DNA of 64,000 nucleotides from JADHUC01 sp964623055 (lineage in GTDB: Bacteria; Planctomycetota; Planctomycetia; Pirellulales; Pirellulaceae). The notes beneath the pieces are model-generated. The model worked only from the letters and a program-made list of their open reading frames with translations, had not been told where the DNA came from and searched no databases. Shown one piece after another: positions 17,146 to 26,202 of the stretch (its first letter is position 1; each line of letters begins with the position of its first letter). A program made the translations under genes and the position numbers. The stretch is taken from contig CAZURK010000004.1 in assembly GCA_964623055.1 (NCBI GenBank), positions 62,001 through 126,000 on the forward strand. The letters are read 5' to 3'.

Positions 17146-17227
17146 GTAGGTCCCGCTTGCCGAGCGGGACCTGGAGGTGGTGACAGACTTCGGCAATTCA
17201 AAGTCCCGCTCGGCAAGCGGGACCTAC
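17146..17227. repeat. 27-bp inverted repeat, GGTCCCG family, overlapping a gene end
   Basis: Arms 17146-17172 and 17201-17227 match with one mismatch. The right arm lies inside the 3' end of the metallophosphoesterase gene and encodes its last nine residues or so. Confidence 0.9.
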
Positions 17228-18256
17228 CTTTCCCCGGAGAGTTAGCTTGAAGAACTCAGCCGGCCTGCCAAACAGTCCAGGAAAATAGCCAATGCCGGGC
17301 GTCACGTACATGAGAACGTTGCCCGAGGTAAACCACCCCGCATCCAAAAAGCGACCGTACTTGGACGGCAGGAGAAACGATCCGACGAAAGGCAGTCGAA
17401 ACTTGCCGCCGTGCGTGTGTCCTGCAAAAGCAATATCTACCGCGAGTGCCCCGAGCCTGCGGATGTTGTCCGGTGTGTGCGTAAGGACGATGGTGAAAGC
17501 GTTGGATGCGGGGTTGGTGGCCGATGCGTTCGTCCAAGGGTAGTCGAGGCCCATGAACTCGGTCCCTGTCTCTTGGATCGACACCGTCTCGTTAGATAGC
17601 AGAACCATTCCGTGTTTTGCAGTGAGCTCCGCCAGCAGATGCTCTCGGCCCTTCTCGTAGTCGTGGTTCCCGCGGACACAATATGTGCCAAGTCGCCCGC
17701 GCATCTGCCCCAAAGCGGCGACCACCTCGGGCAATACAGATGCGTTCTCGCCAAAATCACCCAGCGCGAACACCAAATCGAATTTGGAGTCGTCAAGTTT
17801 CTGGAGGGCTTGACGGATCGCGGCCAGTTTGTTGCGGCTGTTGCAGTGCAAATCGGAGATAACCAGAATCACAAGTTCGCCTGCATCGTCCGGGAGCGCG
17901 GGCGTTTCGAGAACTTGCTCGCGGAGAACAAATCGCGGCGAGAGAGCACGTGTCGAAATGGACGACTCGGTAAAGCGCACCCGCTTGATTCCCCACCTGT
18001 ACGGAAACAGAAAGTGAAGAAACACGACGGCGCCGAGTGCGCCGAAGATGCAAACGACCATCCGGCCGAACTTGGAGACGGGATCAATGGCAAACCAAGC
18101 CAACGGGGATAGCAGGGCCGTGACCATGAGGACGACGAAAGCGACCCTGATCGTGGCTCCCAAGAACGAGCGGCGATACGAGCCGAACAACCTGTTGCCC
18201 GAATCGAGCAGCAGCGATATCGCACCAAGCAGAATCCCGAATATGGCAATAGCCAT
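17198..18256 (-). CDS. Membrane-anchored calcineurin-type metallophosphoesterase
   Basis: The 352-residue protein has N-terminal membrane segments (about 1-18, 32-55, 65-84). The phosphoesterase signatures follow: VISDLHCN (about 132-139), ALGDFGEN (about 163-170), RGNHDYEKG (about 194-202), LTHTPDN (about 259-265) and FAGHTHGGKF (about 275-284). The family hydrolyses phosphomonoesters or UDP-sugar/lipid pyrophosphates such as UDP-diacylglucosamine-type substrates. The C-terminal residues VGPACRAGL are encoded by the dispersed repeat at 17201-17227, so the original C-terminus was probably different. Confidence 0.85.
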   Translation of the reverse strand: MAIAIFGILLGAISLLLDSGNRLFGSYRRSFLGATIRVAFVVLMVTALLSPLAWFAIDPVSKFGRMVVCIFGALGAVVFLHFLFPYRWGIKRVRFTESSISTRALSPRFVLREQVLETPALPDDAGELVILVISDLHCNSRNKLAAIRQALQKLDDSKFDLVFALGDFGENASVLPEVVAALGQMRGRLGTYCVRGNHDYEKGREHLLAELTAKHGMVLLSNETVSIQETGTEFMGLDYPWTNASATNPASNAFTIVLTHTPDNIRRLGALAVDIAFAGHTHGGKFRLPFVGSFLLPSKYGRFLDAGWFTSGNVLMYVTPGIGYFPGLFGRPAEFFKLTLRGKVGPACRAGL

Positions 18257-18463
18257 GTGTTCTGAGTGACGGCATAGTCGAAATGGAGCAGTGAGCCGTT
18301 TCCCCCAGCGTCGTTACGGTGGCGCGGGGCGCGGTCCGAATGACAGGGAAATCGTATCAGACGATTCCTCAGTTCGGAAGAAGGAAACGTAATGGCTGTC
18401 ACGCGCTGCGCGTGCAAGAGAGAAGTCCTTCGCGGAATTCCGGGGGAGGATCTACCGCTGGAC

Positions 18464-18562
18464 GTAGGCCGGACCAAGCCTGCGCAGTTCCGGCAGGACA
18501 ATACATGTCAGCCGACAGTCTGCCGGAACTGCGTCGCCGGAGGCTCCTTGTTGCCGGCCTAC
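18464..18562. repeat. Nested inverted repeat
   Basis: GTAGGCCGG (18464-18472) pairs with 18554-18562, and CGCAGTTCCGGCAG (18483-18496) pairs with 18520-18533. Together they form an extended imperfect palindrome of about 100 bp. Confidence 0.8.
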
Positions 18563-18619
18563 TTTCCTCCGTGGCTCGCCCACGAGTCGCCCCTGAAATT
18601 CCGTGAAGAACCAAAGGAA

Positions 18620-18649
18620 GAGCCCGGCTTCATGGAAGATGCCGGGCTC
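18620..18649 (-). terminator. Terminator-like hairpin after hsp20
   Basis: GAGCCCGGC pairs with GCCGGGCTC across 12 nt. On the minus strand it is followed by TTCCTTTGG, a weak T-tract. It lies 37 nt past the hsp20 stop. Confidence 0.55.
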
Positions 18650-18685
18650 CTAGCTTCTGCGATTCTTCGCCGATCCTTCGGCACG

Positions 18686-19126
18686 TCAGTCAGCCTTGAC
18701 TTCGATTCGTCGCGGCTTCACTTCCTCGCGCCTTGGCAATTCGATTAGCAAAATGCCGTTCCGCAGGCTGGCTTCCACCTTTTCGGCGTCCACGTCATCC
18801 GGCAGTTCGAAGGTCCGGCTAAACGTGCCGTAGCCGCACTCCTGACGATGCCAAGTAACGTCCTCCAGTTCGGGCGTCTTGCGCTCGCCCTTGATGGTCA
18901 ACAAGTTGTTCTCGATGAAGATCTCCAGATCGTCCATGCTCAGACCCGGCAGCTCCGCTTCGACGTACAACTTGTCTTTGTCTTCCCAGATGTTCAGCGC
19001 GGGGTACGCTCTGGCGAACGACTGGCCGCCGTCGCCACCCTTGCCAAACACCCGATTCATCTCGTTCTGCAGTCGGCCCATTTCCGACCACACATTACCA
19101 AACGGTCGCCAACGTGTTGCTAACAT
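18686..19126 (-). CDS. Small heat-shock protein, Hsp20/IbpA family
   Basis: The 146-residue protein has an alpha-crystallin domain: LNIWEDKDKLYVEAELPGLSMDDLEI (about 44-70), LTIKGERKTPE, a FSRTFELPDDVD strand, and the family's NGILLIELPR (about 122-131; the I/V-x-I/V region). The C-terminus is RRIEVKAD. It is an ATP-independent holdase in the cytoplasm. GGAGGG lies 8 nt before the ATG. Upstream I found no CIRCE element or clear heat-shock promoter. Confidence 0.92.
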   Translation of the reverse strand: MLATRWRPFGNVWSEMGRLQNEMNRVFGKGGDGGQSFARAYPALNIWEDKDKLYVEAELPGLSMDDLEIFIENNLLTIKGERKTPELEDVTWHRQECGYGTFSRTFELPDDVDAEKVEASLRNGILLIELPRREEVKPRRIEVKAD

Positions 19127-19663
19127 CGCTTATCCCTCCTCTCCGAAATTGGACTGTTTGACTTTGCCGGATTTGGGAGCGTACGCCTCACGCAGAACCC
19201 GGCGAACAGTTGATCGCAACTGTCGTTTTTCTGAATATGCAAGAGGCGTGCCAAAAGGGTTTTGGTGGCCGAGGATGAAACCGCCTTGGGTCGTAATGCG
19301 TTGTGATATAACGGTTTGTGTTGATGACAACCCAACGATCCCCGCGACGCCCGCGCCGTTCGACAAGAGGGGGTACGCGCAGGACCAGTTCAGCAGGAGG
19401 AAGTGCGTCAAAATGGCCGATATCGGAAGAAACACCGCAGTCAAACTGGCATTGCACTCGCAAATGCCAAAATGTCGTTTTGCAATCGTTATGCAAAAAG
19501 ACACGAACCCTCATGCTCTGCGCACGTAGAAAACGAATGTCTGTCATCACTGCGCTGGATCCCGCCACGGTGATGTGAATGCGTAGCCCGCGCACTTTGC
19601 CTTTCGCCATCATCTCGGTAAGCTGATGTCGATCACTAACTCGCCCGAACCCAGAGAAACGGA
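19127..19663. other. Intergenic region between hsp20 and the ABC genes
   Basis: About 540 bp with no ORF of protein-like composition on either strand. It separates divergent genes and must contain promoters for hsp20 and for the ABC pair. I could not identify specific elements. Confidence 0.55.
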
Positions 19664-20347
19664 TTGCACGTCGTGCTACTGCAGCTAAACAACGTTAAGA
19701 AATCGTTCACCGAACCGAACGGGGACAATCTGCCGATACTTGATATCCCTCACTTCAAACTCGGCCGTTGCGAACAGATGGTGCTTGTCGGTGAAAGCGG
19801 CTGCGGAAAGACGACGTTGTTGCATGTGATCGCCGGCATCAGGCGGGTCGACTCGGGTGCGATCCTGCTGGACGGAGTCGATGTCGTGCGACTTTCCGAA
19901 GCCGGCCGAGATCGTTTGCGGGCGGCGAAGATCGGCTATGTGTTTCAGACATTCAATCTTCTGCCCGGCTTCTCGGCGCTGGAAAACGTGCTGCTGGGGA
20001 TGACCTTTGCTCGTGGCCGCAAGCACACGGGGCGAGCGAAGCATTTGCTGGACCGAGTCGGTTTGACTCATCGAGCGAGTCACAAACCGAGTGCGATGTC
20101 TGTGGGCGAACAGCAGCGTGTGGCCGTCGCCCGGGCACTGGCCAACCGTCCGGCGTTGATCCTGGCCGACGAGCCAACGGCCAACGTGGACCGCGCGCAT
20201 CAAGAGCAGATCGTCGAGTTGATCCGTGAAACGTGCCGCGAAGAAGAGACCGCGTTATTGATGGTGACACATTCGGGAGAAGTGGCCGAACAGTTCGACC
20301 GCGTGGACCGACTGCAGGAAATCAACCAGGCAGGCAAGGGCAAATGA
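19664..20347 (+). CDS. ABC transporter ATP-binding protein, LolD/MacB-like
   Basis: The 227-residue ATPase has Walker A GESGCGKTTLL (about 42-52), FQTFNLLPGFSALENVLLG, a signature MSVGEQQRVAVARAL (about 143-157) and Walker B LILADEPTANVD. It uses the SVGEQQ form of the signature typical of LolD/FtsE-type importer-exporter ATPases. The start is uncertain: TTG at 19664 or GTG at 19673; neither has a strong ribosome-binding site. The stop overlaps the permease ATG (20344-20347), so the two form a coupled pair. Confidence 0.87.
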   Translation: MHVVLLQLNNVKKSFTEPNGDNLPILDIPHFKLGRCEQMVLVGESGCGKTTLLHVIAGIRRVDSGAILLDGVDVVRLSEAGRDRLRAAKIGYVFQTFNLLPGFSALENVLLGMTFARGRKHTGRAKHLLDRVGLTHRASHKPSAMSVGEQQRVAVARALANRPALILADEPTANVDRAHQEQIVELIRETCREEETALLMVTHSGEVAEQFDRVDRLQEINQAGKGK

Positions 20348-21693
20348 ACCTGTTCAAGATTGCGTGGCGAAGCATCCAACAACGCGGCGTGGCATCGCTG
20401 CTCACGACCCTTTCGATGGCCCTGGGTGTGATGCTGGTCGTGGGGGTGCTTTCGATTCACGGGGTGGTGTCGGAGTCTTTTCGCAGCAATGCCAGCTTTG
20501 GCTACAACATGATCGTGGGCGCCAAAGGCGGCAAGCTTCAGTTGACGTTGAACACGGTCTACTATCTGAGCCAGCCCGTCGAGAACTTGCCGTATGAATA
20601 CTACCTGGAATTCCTGACGGCCGAGCGTCGCAGGCAACAAGACGCGGATCCAGGCGACATCGAACTTGACCGCGACGGCAGATTTGGCAATACGGTTGCG
20701 CTGGCGATTCCAATTTGCCTGGGCGATTACTACGGCCGGTTTCGCGTGGTGGGGACGACGCCCGATTTCCTTGACAAGTTGGTGTTTGGGTCGAGGGGGG
20801 ACAGGAAGTTCGAATACGAGAAAGGGGGGCGAAACTTCAAACATCGAAGCCAAGAAAACGGTTTCTTCGAAGCAGTCGTGGGCTCGGTGGCAGCCCGTGA
20901 ACTGGAGGTGAAGCTTGGTGACTTGATCAATTCCAGATGTAGCGACCCTGACCCTGAGATCGGAACGCTCCATTCGGAAGAGTCTTTCAAGGTGGTCGGT
21001 ATCCTGAAACCCACCGGCACGCCCAACGACCGGGCGGTCTTTGTGAATATGGAAGGTTTCTATCTCCTGAACGGGCATGCCAAGACCGCGGAGGGGAACG
21101 AGGCGGTAGACGGCCGCCCCAGGGAGGCCGATCCGCTGCCAATGGCAGAACGCGAGGTTACCGCGATCCTGGTGCGGACGTCGGACATCTTCGTCACGCA
21201 GAGAATGGAGAACACGATTGAAGAGAGCCCTGACGCTCAGGCTGTCCTGCCAGTGAAAGAGGTATACAGTCTGTTCGACATCATCGTCACTCCGATTCAG
21301 ACGACGCTACTGGCGTTGACGGCGATTATCTGTGTCGTATCCGGCGTGAGCATCCTGGTCAGCATCTACAATTCGATGAGCGAACGCCGTCACGAGATTG
21401 CGGTGATGCGCGCTCTGGGGGCAGGACGCGGCACCGTGATGTCGATCATTTTGTTGGAATCGGTGTGTCTGGCTCTGGGTGGCGGAGTGTTGGGATGGAT
21501 CGCCGCGCACGCCTTGAATGGACTGGCAAGCCCATTTATTCAACAACGCACCGGAGTGGCTATCGGGTTCTTCGACGTGGTCTCAACCGAACTTCTTTTG
21601 ATCCCGGCCTTGATTGTCTTGGCCATTCTGTGCGGCTTTCTCCCGGCCATGTCGGCCTACCGCACCGACGTGGCCAGTTCACTGGGTGACTGA
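20344..21693 (+). CDS. FtsX/MacB-type ABC permease
   Basis: The 449-residue protein has one N-terminal membrane segment (about 20-38), a large extracytoplasmic domain (about 40-320), and three C-terminal segments (about 335-360, 380-410, 420-440). The FtsX-family region ILVSIYNSMSERRHEIAVMRALGAG is present just after the second segment. The start at 20344 overlaps the ATPase stop by ATGA. The pair probably exports or extracts a lipoprotein or lipid-like substrate; no periplasmic adaptor gene is adjacent. Confidence 0.87.
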   Translation: MNLFKIAWRSIQQRGVASLLTTLSMALGVMLVVGVLSIHGVVSESFRSNASFGYNMIVGAKGGKLQLTLNTVYYLSQPVENLPYEYYLEFLTAERRRQQDADPGDIELDRDGRFGNTVALAIPICLGDYYGRFRVVGTTPDFLDKLVFGSRGDRKFEYEKGGRNFKHRSQENGFFEAVVGSVAARELEVKLGDLINSRCSDPDPEIGTLHSEESFKVVGILKPTGTPNDRAVFVNMEGFYLLNGHAKTAEGNEAVDGRPREADPLPMAEREVTAILVRTSDIFVTQRMENTIEESPDAQAVLPVKEVYSLFDIIVTPIQTTLLALTAIICVVSGVSILVSIYNSMSERRHEIAVMRALGAGRGTVMSIILLESVCLALGGGVLGWIAAHALNGLASPFIQQRTGVAIGFFDVVSTELLLIPALIVLAILCGFLPAMSAYRTDVASSLGD

Positions 21694-21780
21694 GCTGTGC
21701 GGCTTGCACGTCGCGTTGGTCATGGTATCCTGTTTCTGCTCACCCAGACCCATCAAGTGCCTTGTTTGGGAGAACGTTCC

Positions 21781-22128
21781 GTGAAGTTGATCGTTGCGAT
21801 AATTCAACCGCCGAAGCTGGAACCGCTGCGAGCGGCCCTGCAGCGAATCGGCGTCGAACGCATGACGGTGTGCGACGCGCAGGGTTTTGGACGTCAGAAG
21901 GGACAGACAGAGACGTATCGCGGCGTCGAGTATAAGACTCATCTGTTGCGAAAGATCGCGTTGGAGATCGCCGTTAACGACGATTTTCTGGAACGAACCG
22001 TCGAGACGATCATCAGCGTGGCTCGCACGGGCTCGGAAGGCAATATCGGCGACGGCAAGATCTTTGTGCTGCCGATGGAGCAGGCAATCCAGATCGGCGG
22101 AACGGAGACTGGGCCGGGAGCGATCTAG
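21781..22128 (+). CDS. PII-type nitrogen regulatory protein (GlnB/GlnK family)
   Basis: The 115-residue protein begins VKLIVAIIQPPKLEPLRAAL (GTG start, GGGAGA 8 nt upstream). The T-loop TYRGVEYKTHLLRK holds the Tyr position that is uridylylated in enterobacterial GlnB. The ATP-site end reads GDGKIFVLPMEQAIQIGG. Between ARTG and IGDGKIF there are extra residues (SEGN) relative to common GlnB. It senses ATP/ADP and 2-oxoglutarate. No amtB is adjacent. The stop overlaps the convergent truB stop by 4 bp. Confidence 0.87.
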   Translation: MKLIVAIIQPPKLEPLRAALQRIGVERMTVCDAQGFGRQKGQTETYRGVEYKTHLLRKIALEIAVNDDFLERTVETIISVARTGSEGNIGDGKIFVLPMEQAIQIGGTETGPGAI

Positions 22129-23003
22129 TCGGTGCCGACGTTTGGGAAATTGCGGGCGGGACGCAACCGGCTCCCGCCGTGCGGTGCCAGGATCGCTACC
22201 AGACGTCCACATTCTGCGAATGACGCAATCTCACGGCCCTGAACGTGCCAACGGTCGTCAATCGGGATACCGTTGCCGATACGGTGGATTTCGTCCGAAG
22301 TCAGTTCCACGGCAGGCAACTCAGAAACGGCGTATCGCGGCGCAAGCAGAAAGTCGTCGGCATTCTCGGGGGACAGTCCGTCCGGGTCGACGGCGTTTTG
22401 GACGTGGAAGCCGCCAATCGCCGTGCGCTCGAGGGCGGACATCACCGCGCCGGTACCCAGTTTCTCGGCCAGATCGCGCCCCAGCGACCGAATGTACGTA
22501 CCGGAACCGCAGGTGATCTGCAGTTTCAATTCCGGGTATTCGTATCGCAGTAGTTCGATATCGTGAACCGTGATCTTGCGCGGCTGCAAGTCAACCTGCT
22601 TGCCTTTGCGAGCCAGGTCGTACGCGCGTCGGCCACCGACTTTTAGCGCCGAGTACGCCGGCGGCCTCTGCTCGATTTCGCCGATGAACGCAGGCAGCGC
22701 AGCTTCGATCGCGGAACGGCTGGGGCAGGGCGGATCGGTCAGTTCCGTCACTTCGCCTTCGATATCTTCCGTATCGCTTGTCTTGCCCAGGAGGAATGTC
22801 GCCGAGTATTCCTTGCGCATCCGCTGGACGTATTCCACCAGACGCGTCGCAGGCCCAACGCAAACGACCAGGACGCCCGTTGCCAGCGGGTCCAGAGTAC
22901 CGGCGTGTCCGACCTTCACGCGACGCAGCATGCGCTGCACCATGTTCACCACGTCTCGCGAAGTCCTGCCTTGCGGTTTGTTGACGTTCAGTAGTCCAAA
23001 CAT
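22125..23003 (-). CDS. truB: tRNA pseudouridine(55) synthase TruB
   Basis: The 292-residue protein makes pseudouridine 55 in the T-arm of tRNAs. Signatures are GLLNVNKPQGRTSRDVV (about 3-19), HAGTLDPLATGVLVVCVG (about 33-50; catalytic Asp in the GTLDPLA motif), KEYSATFLLGKTSDTED, RPPAYSALKVGGRRAY, and CGSGTYIRSLGRDLA. I start at 23003, with AAAGG 8 nt upstream, instead of an in-frame start at 23069. The C-terminal region is slightly longer than the minimal enzyme. Confidence 0.93.
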   Translation of the reverse strand: MFGLLNVNKPQGRTSRDVVNMVQRMLRRVKVGHAGTLDPLATGVLVVCVGPATRLVEYVQRMRKEYSATFLLGKTSDTEDIEGEVTELTDPPCPSRSAIEAALPAFIGEIEQRPPAYSALKVGGRRAYDLARKGKQVDLQPRKITVHDIELLRYEYPELKLQITCGSGTYIRSLGRDLAEKLGTGAVMSALERTAIGGFHVQNAVDPDGLSPENADDFLLAPRYAVSELPAVELTSDEIHRIGNGIPIDDRWHVQGREIASFAECGRLVAILAPHGGSRLRPARNFPNVGTD

Positions 23004-23130
23004 GACGGGCCTTTTTATCACAATTGGCCTGACAAGGGAAAGACAGGGTCGCGGATGATCTGGTATCATGGTCCTATTGATGCCATGCCGCCGCCACTCA
23101 GAAATGCCTGTAGCCGGACTCGCCAGAGTT

Positions 23131-23162
23131 CGGTAGCAGAAGTCTTGCGACTTCTGCTACCG
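23131..23162. repeat. 14-bp perfect inverted repeat
   Basis: CGGTAGCAGAAGTC (23131-23144) and its complement (23149-23162) flank a 4-nt loop. It lies between the divergent truB and NPCBM genes. Confidence 0.85.
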
Positions 23163-23212
23163 GACACTGTGAACCGGCGACGCCATAACTCTCACACACA
23201 TGTGGTCTGAGT

Positions 23213-24211
23213 ATGAACGAAAAGACTCCTCACTCGCGCGGCGATGGCGGTGGCTCCACGATCGTAGTGGCTGCCGTATTCACTGTTGTCGTGGTGTTGT
23301 TGGCTGCGCTGCTGGTGGGCGGTGTGTTCATCTTTTACTTTGCCGTGCCTGTCAGCAATGTAGGCCGTCCGACGTCACCGAATTCGGTGACAACCGCCCA
23401 GAATGCCGTGACGACCGCCCAAAACGAACCAGTGGAAACCCAGGAGGATACGGACGAGTCAGTGACCGAGCCCCCGTTGACAACGGACGTTGATTCGACG
23501 GCCAAAGCGACAGACGTGGCTCCGGAAGAAGAACCGGATCGAACCGGCGTCGAAAGCATTGCGGAGAAGCTCAAACCCACAATCGTGTCGAAGGCGGATC
23601 CGGTCGCAAAACCGGCCGATGTGACGCCGCCAGACGACGAAGCGGTCGAGGACACCACAATGCCGCCAGACGACGAAATGGGTGAGGAGGATACGATTCC
23701 GCCGGCTGACGAAACGGTCGGCGACAGCACGCCGCCGGCAAAAAAGGAGAAGCCGGAGAAGCCAGCAAGTGAGAATGTCCAATCGTTGCCGCAGGCGTTT
23801 GAACGTGTCGGCATAAACGCGAATGGTGGTGATGCTCGTGGTTCGGTTTCGTTCTCGGGCCAGAAGTGCGAGTCCGTGATCTGGGCCCAGCCGGATGAAG
23901 ACGAGGGCGAGTCGCGGGTAGGCTACATATTGGACGGCAAGCCCGCGACGCTGCGCGGTACGGCGGGGATCAGCGACGCCGCTGACGACGCGGGAACTGA
24001 CGGAAAGAAGCCTTCGGCGGTATTCCGGATTTACGGCGACGGCAATCTGTTGTGGGAATCTGAGCCTCAAACGGGCTTCGGCGCCGCCCAACAGTTCGAG
24101 GTCGATGTCAAAGGCATCGAGGTGCTGTCGTTGGCGGCCGAGAGCGGTTCTTCGTCGGAAATGTCACGGTTCGCCTGGGGCGACGTGGAATTGAAGCCGA
24201 TGAGCGAATGA
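23213..24211 (+). CDS. Membrane-anchored NPCBM-like domain protein
   Basis: The 332-residue protein has one N-terminal membrane anchor (about 17-45, TIVVAAVFTVVVVLLAALLV). A Thr/Pro/Asp/Glu-rich disordered stalk follows (about 50-195), with repeated PPDDE / PPADE units. A C-terminal beta domain (about 200-330) holds RVGYILDGKPATLRGTAGIS, AVFRIYGDGNLLWES and IEVLSLAAES. The C-terminal part resembles the NPCBM domain, a carbohydrate-binding-like module common in planctomycetes. It is probably displayed outside the cytoplasmic membrane. Confidence 0.7.
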   Translation: MNEKTPHSRGDGGGSTIVVAAVFTVVVVLLAALLVGGVFIFYFAVPVSNVGRPTSPNSVTTAQNAVTTAQNEPVETQEDTDESVTEPPLTTDVDSTAKATDVAPEEEPDRTGVESIAEKLKPTIVSKADPVAKPADVTPPDDEAVEDTTMPPDDEMGEEDTIPPADETVGDSTPPAKKEKPEKPASENVQSLPQAFERVGINANGGDARGSVSFSGQKCESVIWAQPDEDEGESRVGYILDGKPATLRGTAGISDAADDAGTDGKKPSAVFRIYGDGNLLWESEPQTGFGAAQQFEVDVKGIEVLSLAAESGSSSEMSRFAWGDVELKPMSE

Positions 24212-24224
24212 AGTATTCGGCCTT

Positions 24225-24284
24225 CGTGGGGCACGTTTCCAACGTGCCTGTTCGGTTGTGGGCACGTTGGAAACGTGCCCCACG
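24225..24284. repeat. 24-bp perfect inverted repeat
   Basis: CGTGGGGCACGTTTCCAACG plus GTGCC at 24225-24248 pairs perfectly with 24261-24284, with a 12-nt loop. It lies in the 90-bp gap between two same-strand genes. Confidence 0.9.
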
Positions 24285-24301
24285 TTAGGAGAACACGCTG
24301 G

Positions 24302-25297
24302 ATGAAAACAGTTGAACTGCCCAATACGGATCTTGTCGTTTCGCGTTTCTGCTTCGGTTGCTGGGGGATAACCAGCGATTTCCATTGGGGCGACCGGGAT
24401 CATGACCAGTCGATCGCGGCCATGCACGCCGCTTTGGACGCAGGTGTCAACTTCTTCGATACCGCAGCCGTCTACGGTGACGGCGAAAGCGAGAAACTGG
24501 TCGGCAAGGTGTTGTCGGGTAAACGAGATCAGGTAGTGATCGGCTCGAAAGTCTCTCCCAACGCGATGAAGCCCGGCGAGATACCTCGCTGTTGCGAAGA
24601 GTCCTTGGAGCGACTGGGGACCGACTACATCGACCTGTACCAGACGCACTGGACCAGCCGCGAAACGCCGGCGGCCGATTCGTGGGATGCGATGCTGAAG
24701 TTGAAGCAGCAAGGCAAAATTCGCCACATTGGCGTGTGCAACGCCGGTGTGGGCGACTTGGGCGATTTCAGCCAACCTGAACCACCTGTGACCGACCAAC
24801 TGCCTTACAACTTGCTGTGGCGGGCGATCGAGCACGAAATCCTTCCGTGCTGTCTCGACAACGACATAGGCATCCTGGTCTACAGCCCGTTGATGCACGG
24901 TATGTTGGCCGGCAAGTACGAGTCGGCCGACGACGTGCCGGAAGGTCGCGCTCGTTCGCGGCATTTCGGCAGCCAGCGTGCGCTGACTCGGCATGGCGAA
25001 CCGGGATGTGAAGAGGAGACTTTCCGCGCTTTGGCAGCTATCGCCGACGTGTGCGGGCGGCTGGAGCGGACGATGGCCGACGTGGCGCTTGCCTGGTGTT
25101 TGCAGCAACCGGGCATATCCTGCGTGATCGCGGGGGCCACTTCGCCAGAGCAAGTGGCGCAGAATGCATACAGTTTCGATAATCCGTTGCCGGACGATGC
25201 AGTCAGCGAACTGAACGAAGCCACGGCGGCTTTGAAGCAGTCGCTCGGGCCTAACCCCGACATGTGGCAAGGTGCCGAGAAGTCGCGATATCGGTAG
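24302..25297 (+). CDS. Aldo/keto reductase
   Basis: The 331-residue protein has the AKR fold landmarks: FFDTAAVYGDGESEKLVG (about 45-62; catalytic Asp and Tyr), VIGSKVSPN (catalytic Lys), DYIDLYQTHW (catalytic His), QLPYNLLWR, LVYSPLMHGMLAGKY and GATSPEQVAQN near the cofactor site. It should reduce a carbonyl or oxidise a sugar with NADP(H). Start at 24302 has AGGAG about 10 nt upstream. The specific substrate is unknown. Confidence 0.88.
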   Translation: MKTVELPNTDLVVSRFCFGCWGITSDFHWGDRDHDQSIAAMHAALDAGVNFFDTAAVYGDGESEKLVGKVLSGKRDQVVIGSKVSPNAMKPGEIPRCCEESLERLGTDYIDLYQTHWTSRETPAADSWDAMLKLKQQGKIRHIGVCNAGVGDLGDFSQPEPPVTDQLPYNLLWRAIEHEILPCCLDNDIGILVYSPLMHGMLAGKYESADDVPEGRARSRHFGSQRALTRHGEPGCEEETFRALAAIADVCGRLERTMADVALAWCLQQPGISCVIAGATSPEQVAQNAYSFDNPLPDDAVSELNEATAALKQSLGPNPDMWQGAEKSRYR

Positions 25298-25322
25298 AAC
25301 GTTGTTGATTCGTTTTGTGGGT

Positions 25323-25366
25323 TGGGCATTCCTGCCCGACCCTAACCAGATGGGCAGGAATGCCCA
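25323..25366. repeat. 15-bp inverted repeat, GGGCATTCCTGCCC family
   Basis: TGGGCATTCCTGCCC (25323-25337) pairs with 25352-25366. A second copy with the same core and the same following TCCTAC lies at 46680-46723. Confidence 0.88.
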
Positions 25367-25413
25367 TCCTACCGACGACACACGAGTACTTATTGAGATG
25401 GGAGGAAGTCCTG

Positions 25414-26076
25414 ATGAAAAAGATCGCTATTCTCGTGATTGTTGGCGTAGCGTCCATTAGTCTGACGGGTGTATGTGCTGAAAAACCGGCCCCGAAGGGC
25501 GGCGCAAAGAAGCCGCAGAAAGTCACCAAACTGTTCGACGGCAAGACGCTGAAGGGCTGGAAGATCCTCGACAAGATCGATTTCGAGGATCATGGCAAGG
25601 TCGAGGTCAAGGCTGGCGAGTTGATCCTGCACGAAGGGCGAGCGATGACCGGCGTCTCGTGGAAGGGTGACTTTCCCACCGTCGACTACGAGGTTTCCTT
25701 TGAAGCCAGACGCATCAAGGGGGACGACTTCTTCTGCGGAACGACCTTTCCGGTGGGCAAGACCCACTGCAGCCTGATCCTCGGCGGTTGGGGCGGCAGC
25801 ATCACCGGCCTGTCGTGCCTCGACGGCTACTCGGCCGACGAAAACGAAACGACCGGCGTGATCGACTTCAAACGGAACCAATGGTACAAGGTTCGTTTGC
25901 GCGTGACCAAAGAGAAAATCGAGGCCTGGGTCGACAAAGAGAAAATCGTCGACGTCGAGACGAAAGACCGCAAAATCGACCTTCGCTGGGAAATGGAGAC
26001 GATGCCGCCGTTTGGCTTTGCCACCTGGTACACGACAGGCGGTTATCGCAACATCGTGTTGACGCGCTTTCAGTGA
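25414..26076 (+). CDS. Secreted DUF1080 (3-keto-disaccharide hydrolase-like) protein
   Basis: The start at 25414 has GGGAGGA about 8 nt upstream and gives a signal peptide (KKIAILVIVGVASISLTGVCA). The mature domain begins TKLFDGKTLKGWKILDKIDF and continues through EVKAGELILHEG, YEVSFEARRIKGDDFFCGTTFP, WYKVRLRVTKEKIEAWVDKE and FATWYTTGGYRNIVLTRF. This is the DUF1080 concanavalin-like fold, greatly expanded in planctomycetes and linked to glycan breakdown. It ends convergently with the acidic protein gene. Confidence 0.85.
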   Translation: MKKIAILVIVGVASISLTGVCAEKPAPKGGAKKPQKVTKLFDGKTLKGWKILDKIDFEDHGKVEVKAGELILHEGRAMTGVSWKGDFPTVDYEVSFEARRIKGDDFFCGTTFPVGKTHCSLILGGWGGSITGLSCLDGYSADENETTGVIDFKRNQWYKVRLRVTKEKIEAWVDKEKIVDVETKDRKIDLRWEMETMPPFGFATWYTTGGYRNIVLTRFQ

Positions 26077-26202
26077 ATTCTGATAGTCGGGTAATCGAGT
26101 ACGGCCGGTTCCTACCGTCCGGCGCTTGATCGTCGTCTGATTGGCCGGCGGAATCGGCCCTACGCCTACTCGACAGCACAAGGGCCAGAGTGGAGGCAAA
26201 CG

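Larger units (their letters stand above)
18257..18685. other. Intergenic region between the phosphoesterase and hsp20
   Basis: I see no convincing gene. The stretch holds the inverted repeat 18464-18562 and the hsp20 terminator 18620-18649. It must also carry the phosphoesterase promoter, which I cannot place. Confidence 0.6.

Noticed and set aside
23335..23814. A Ser/Gly-rich minus-strand ORF
   Set aside because: It is the shadow of the Thr/Pro/Asp stalk of the NPCBM protein.
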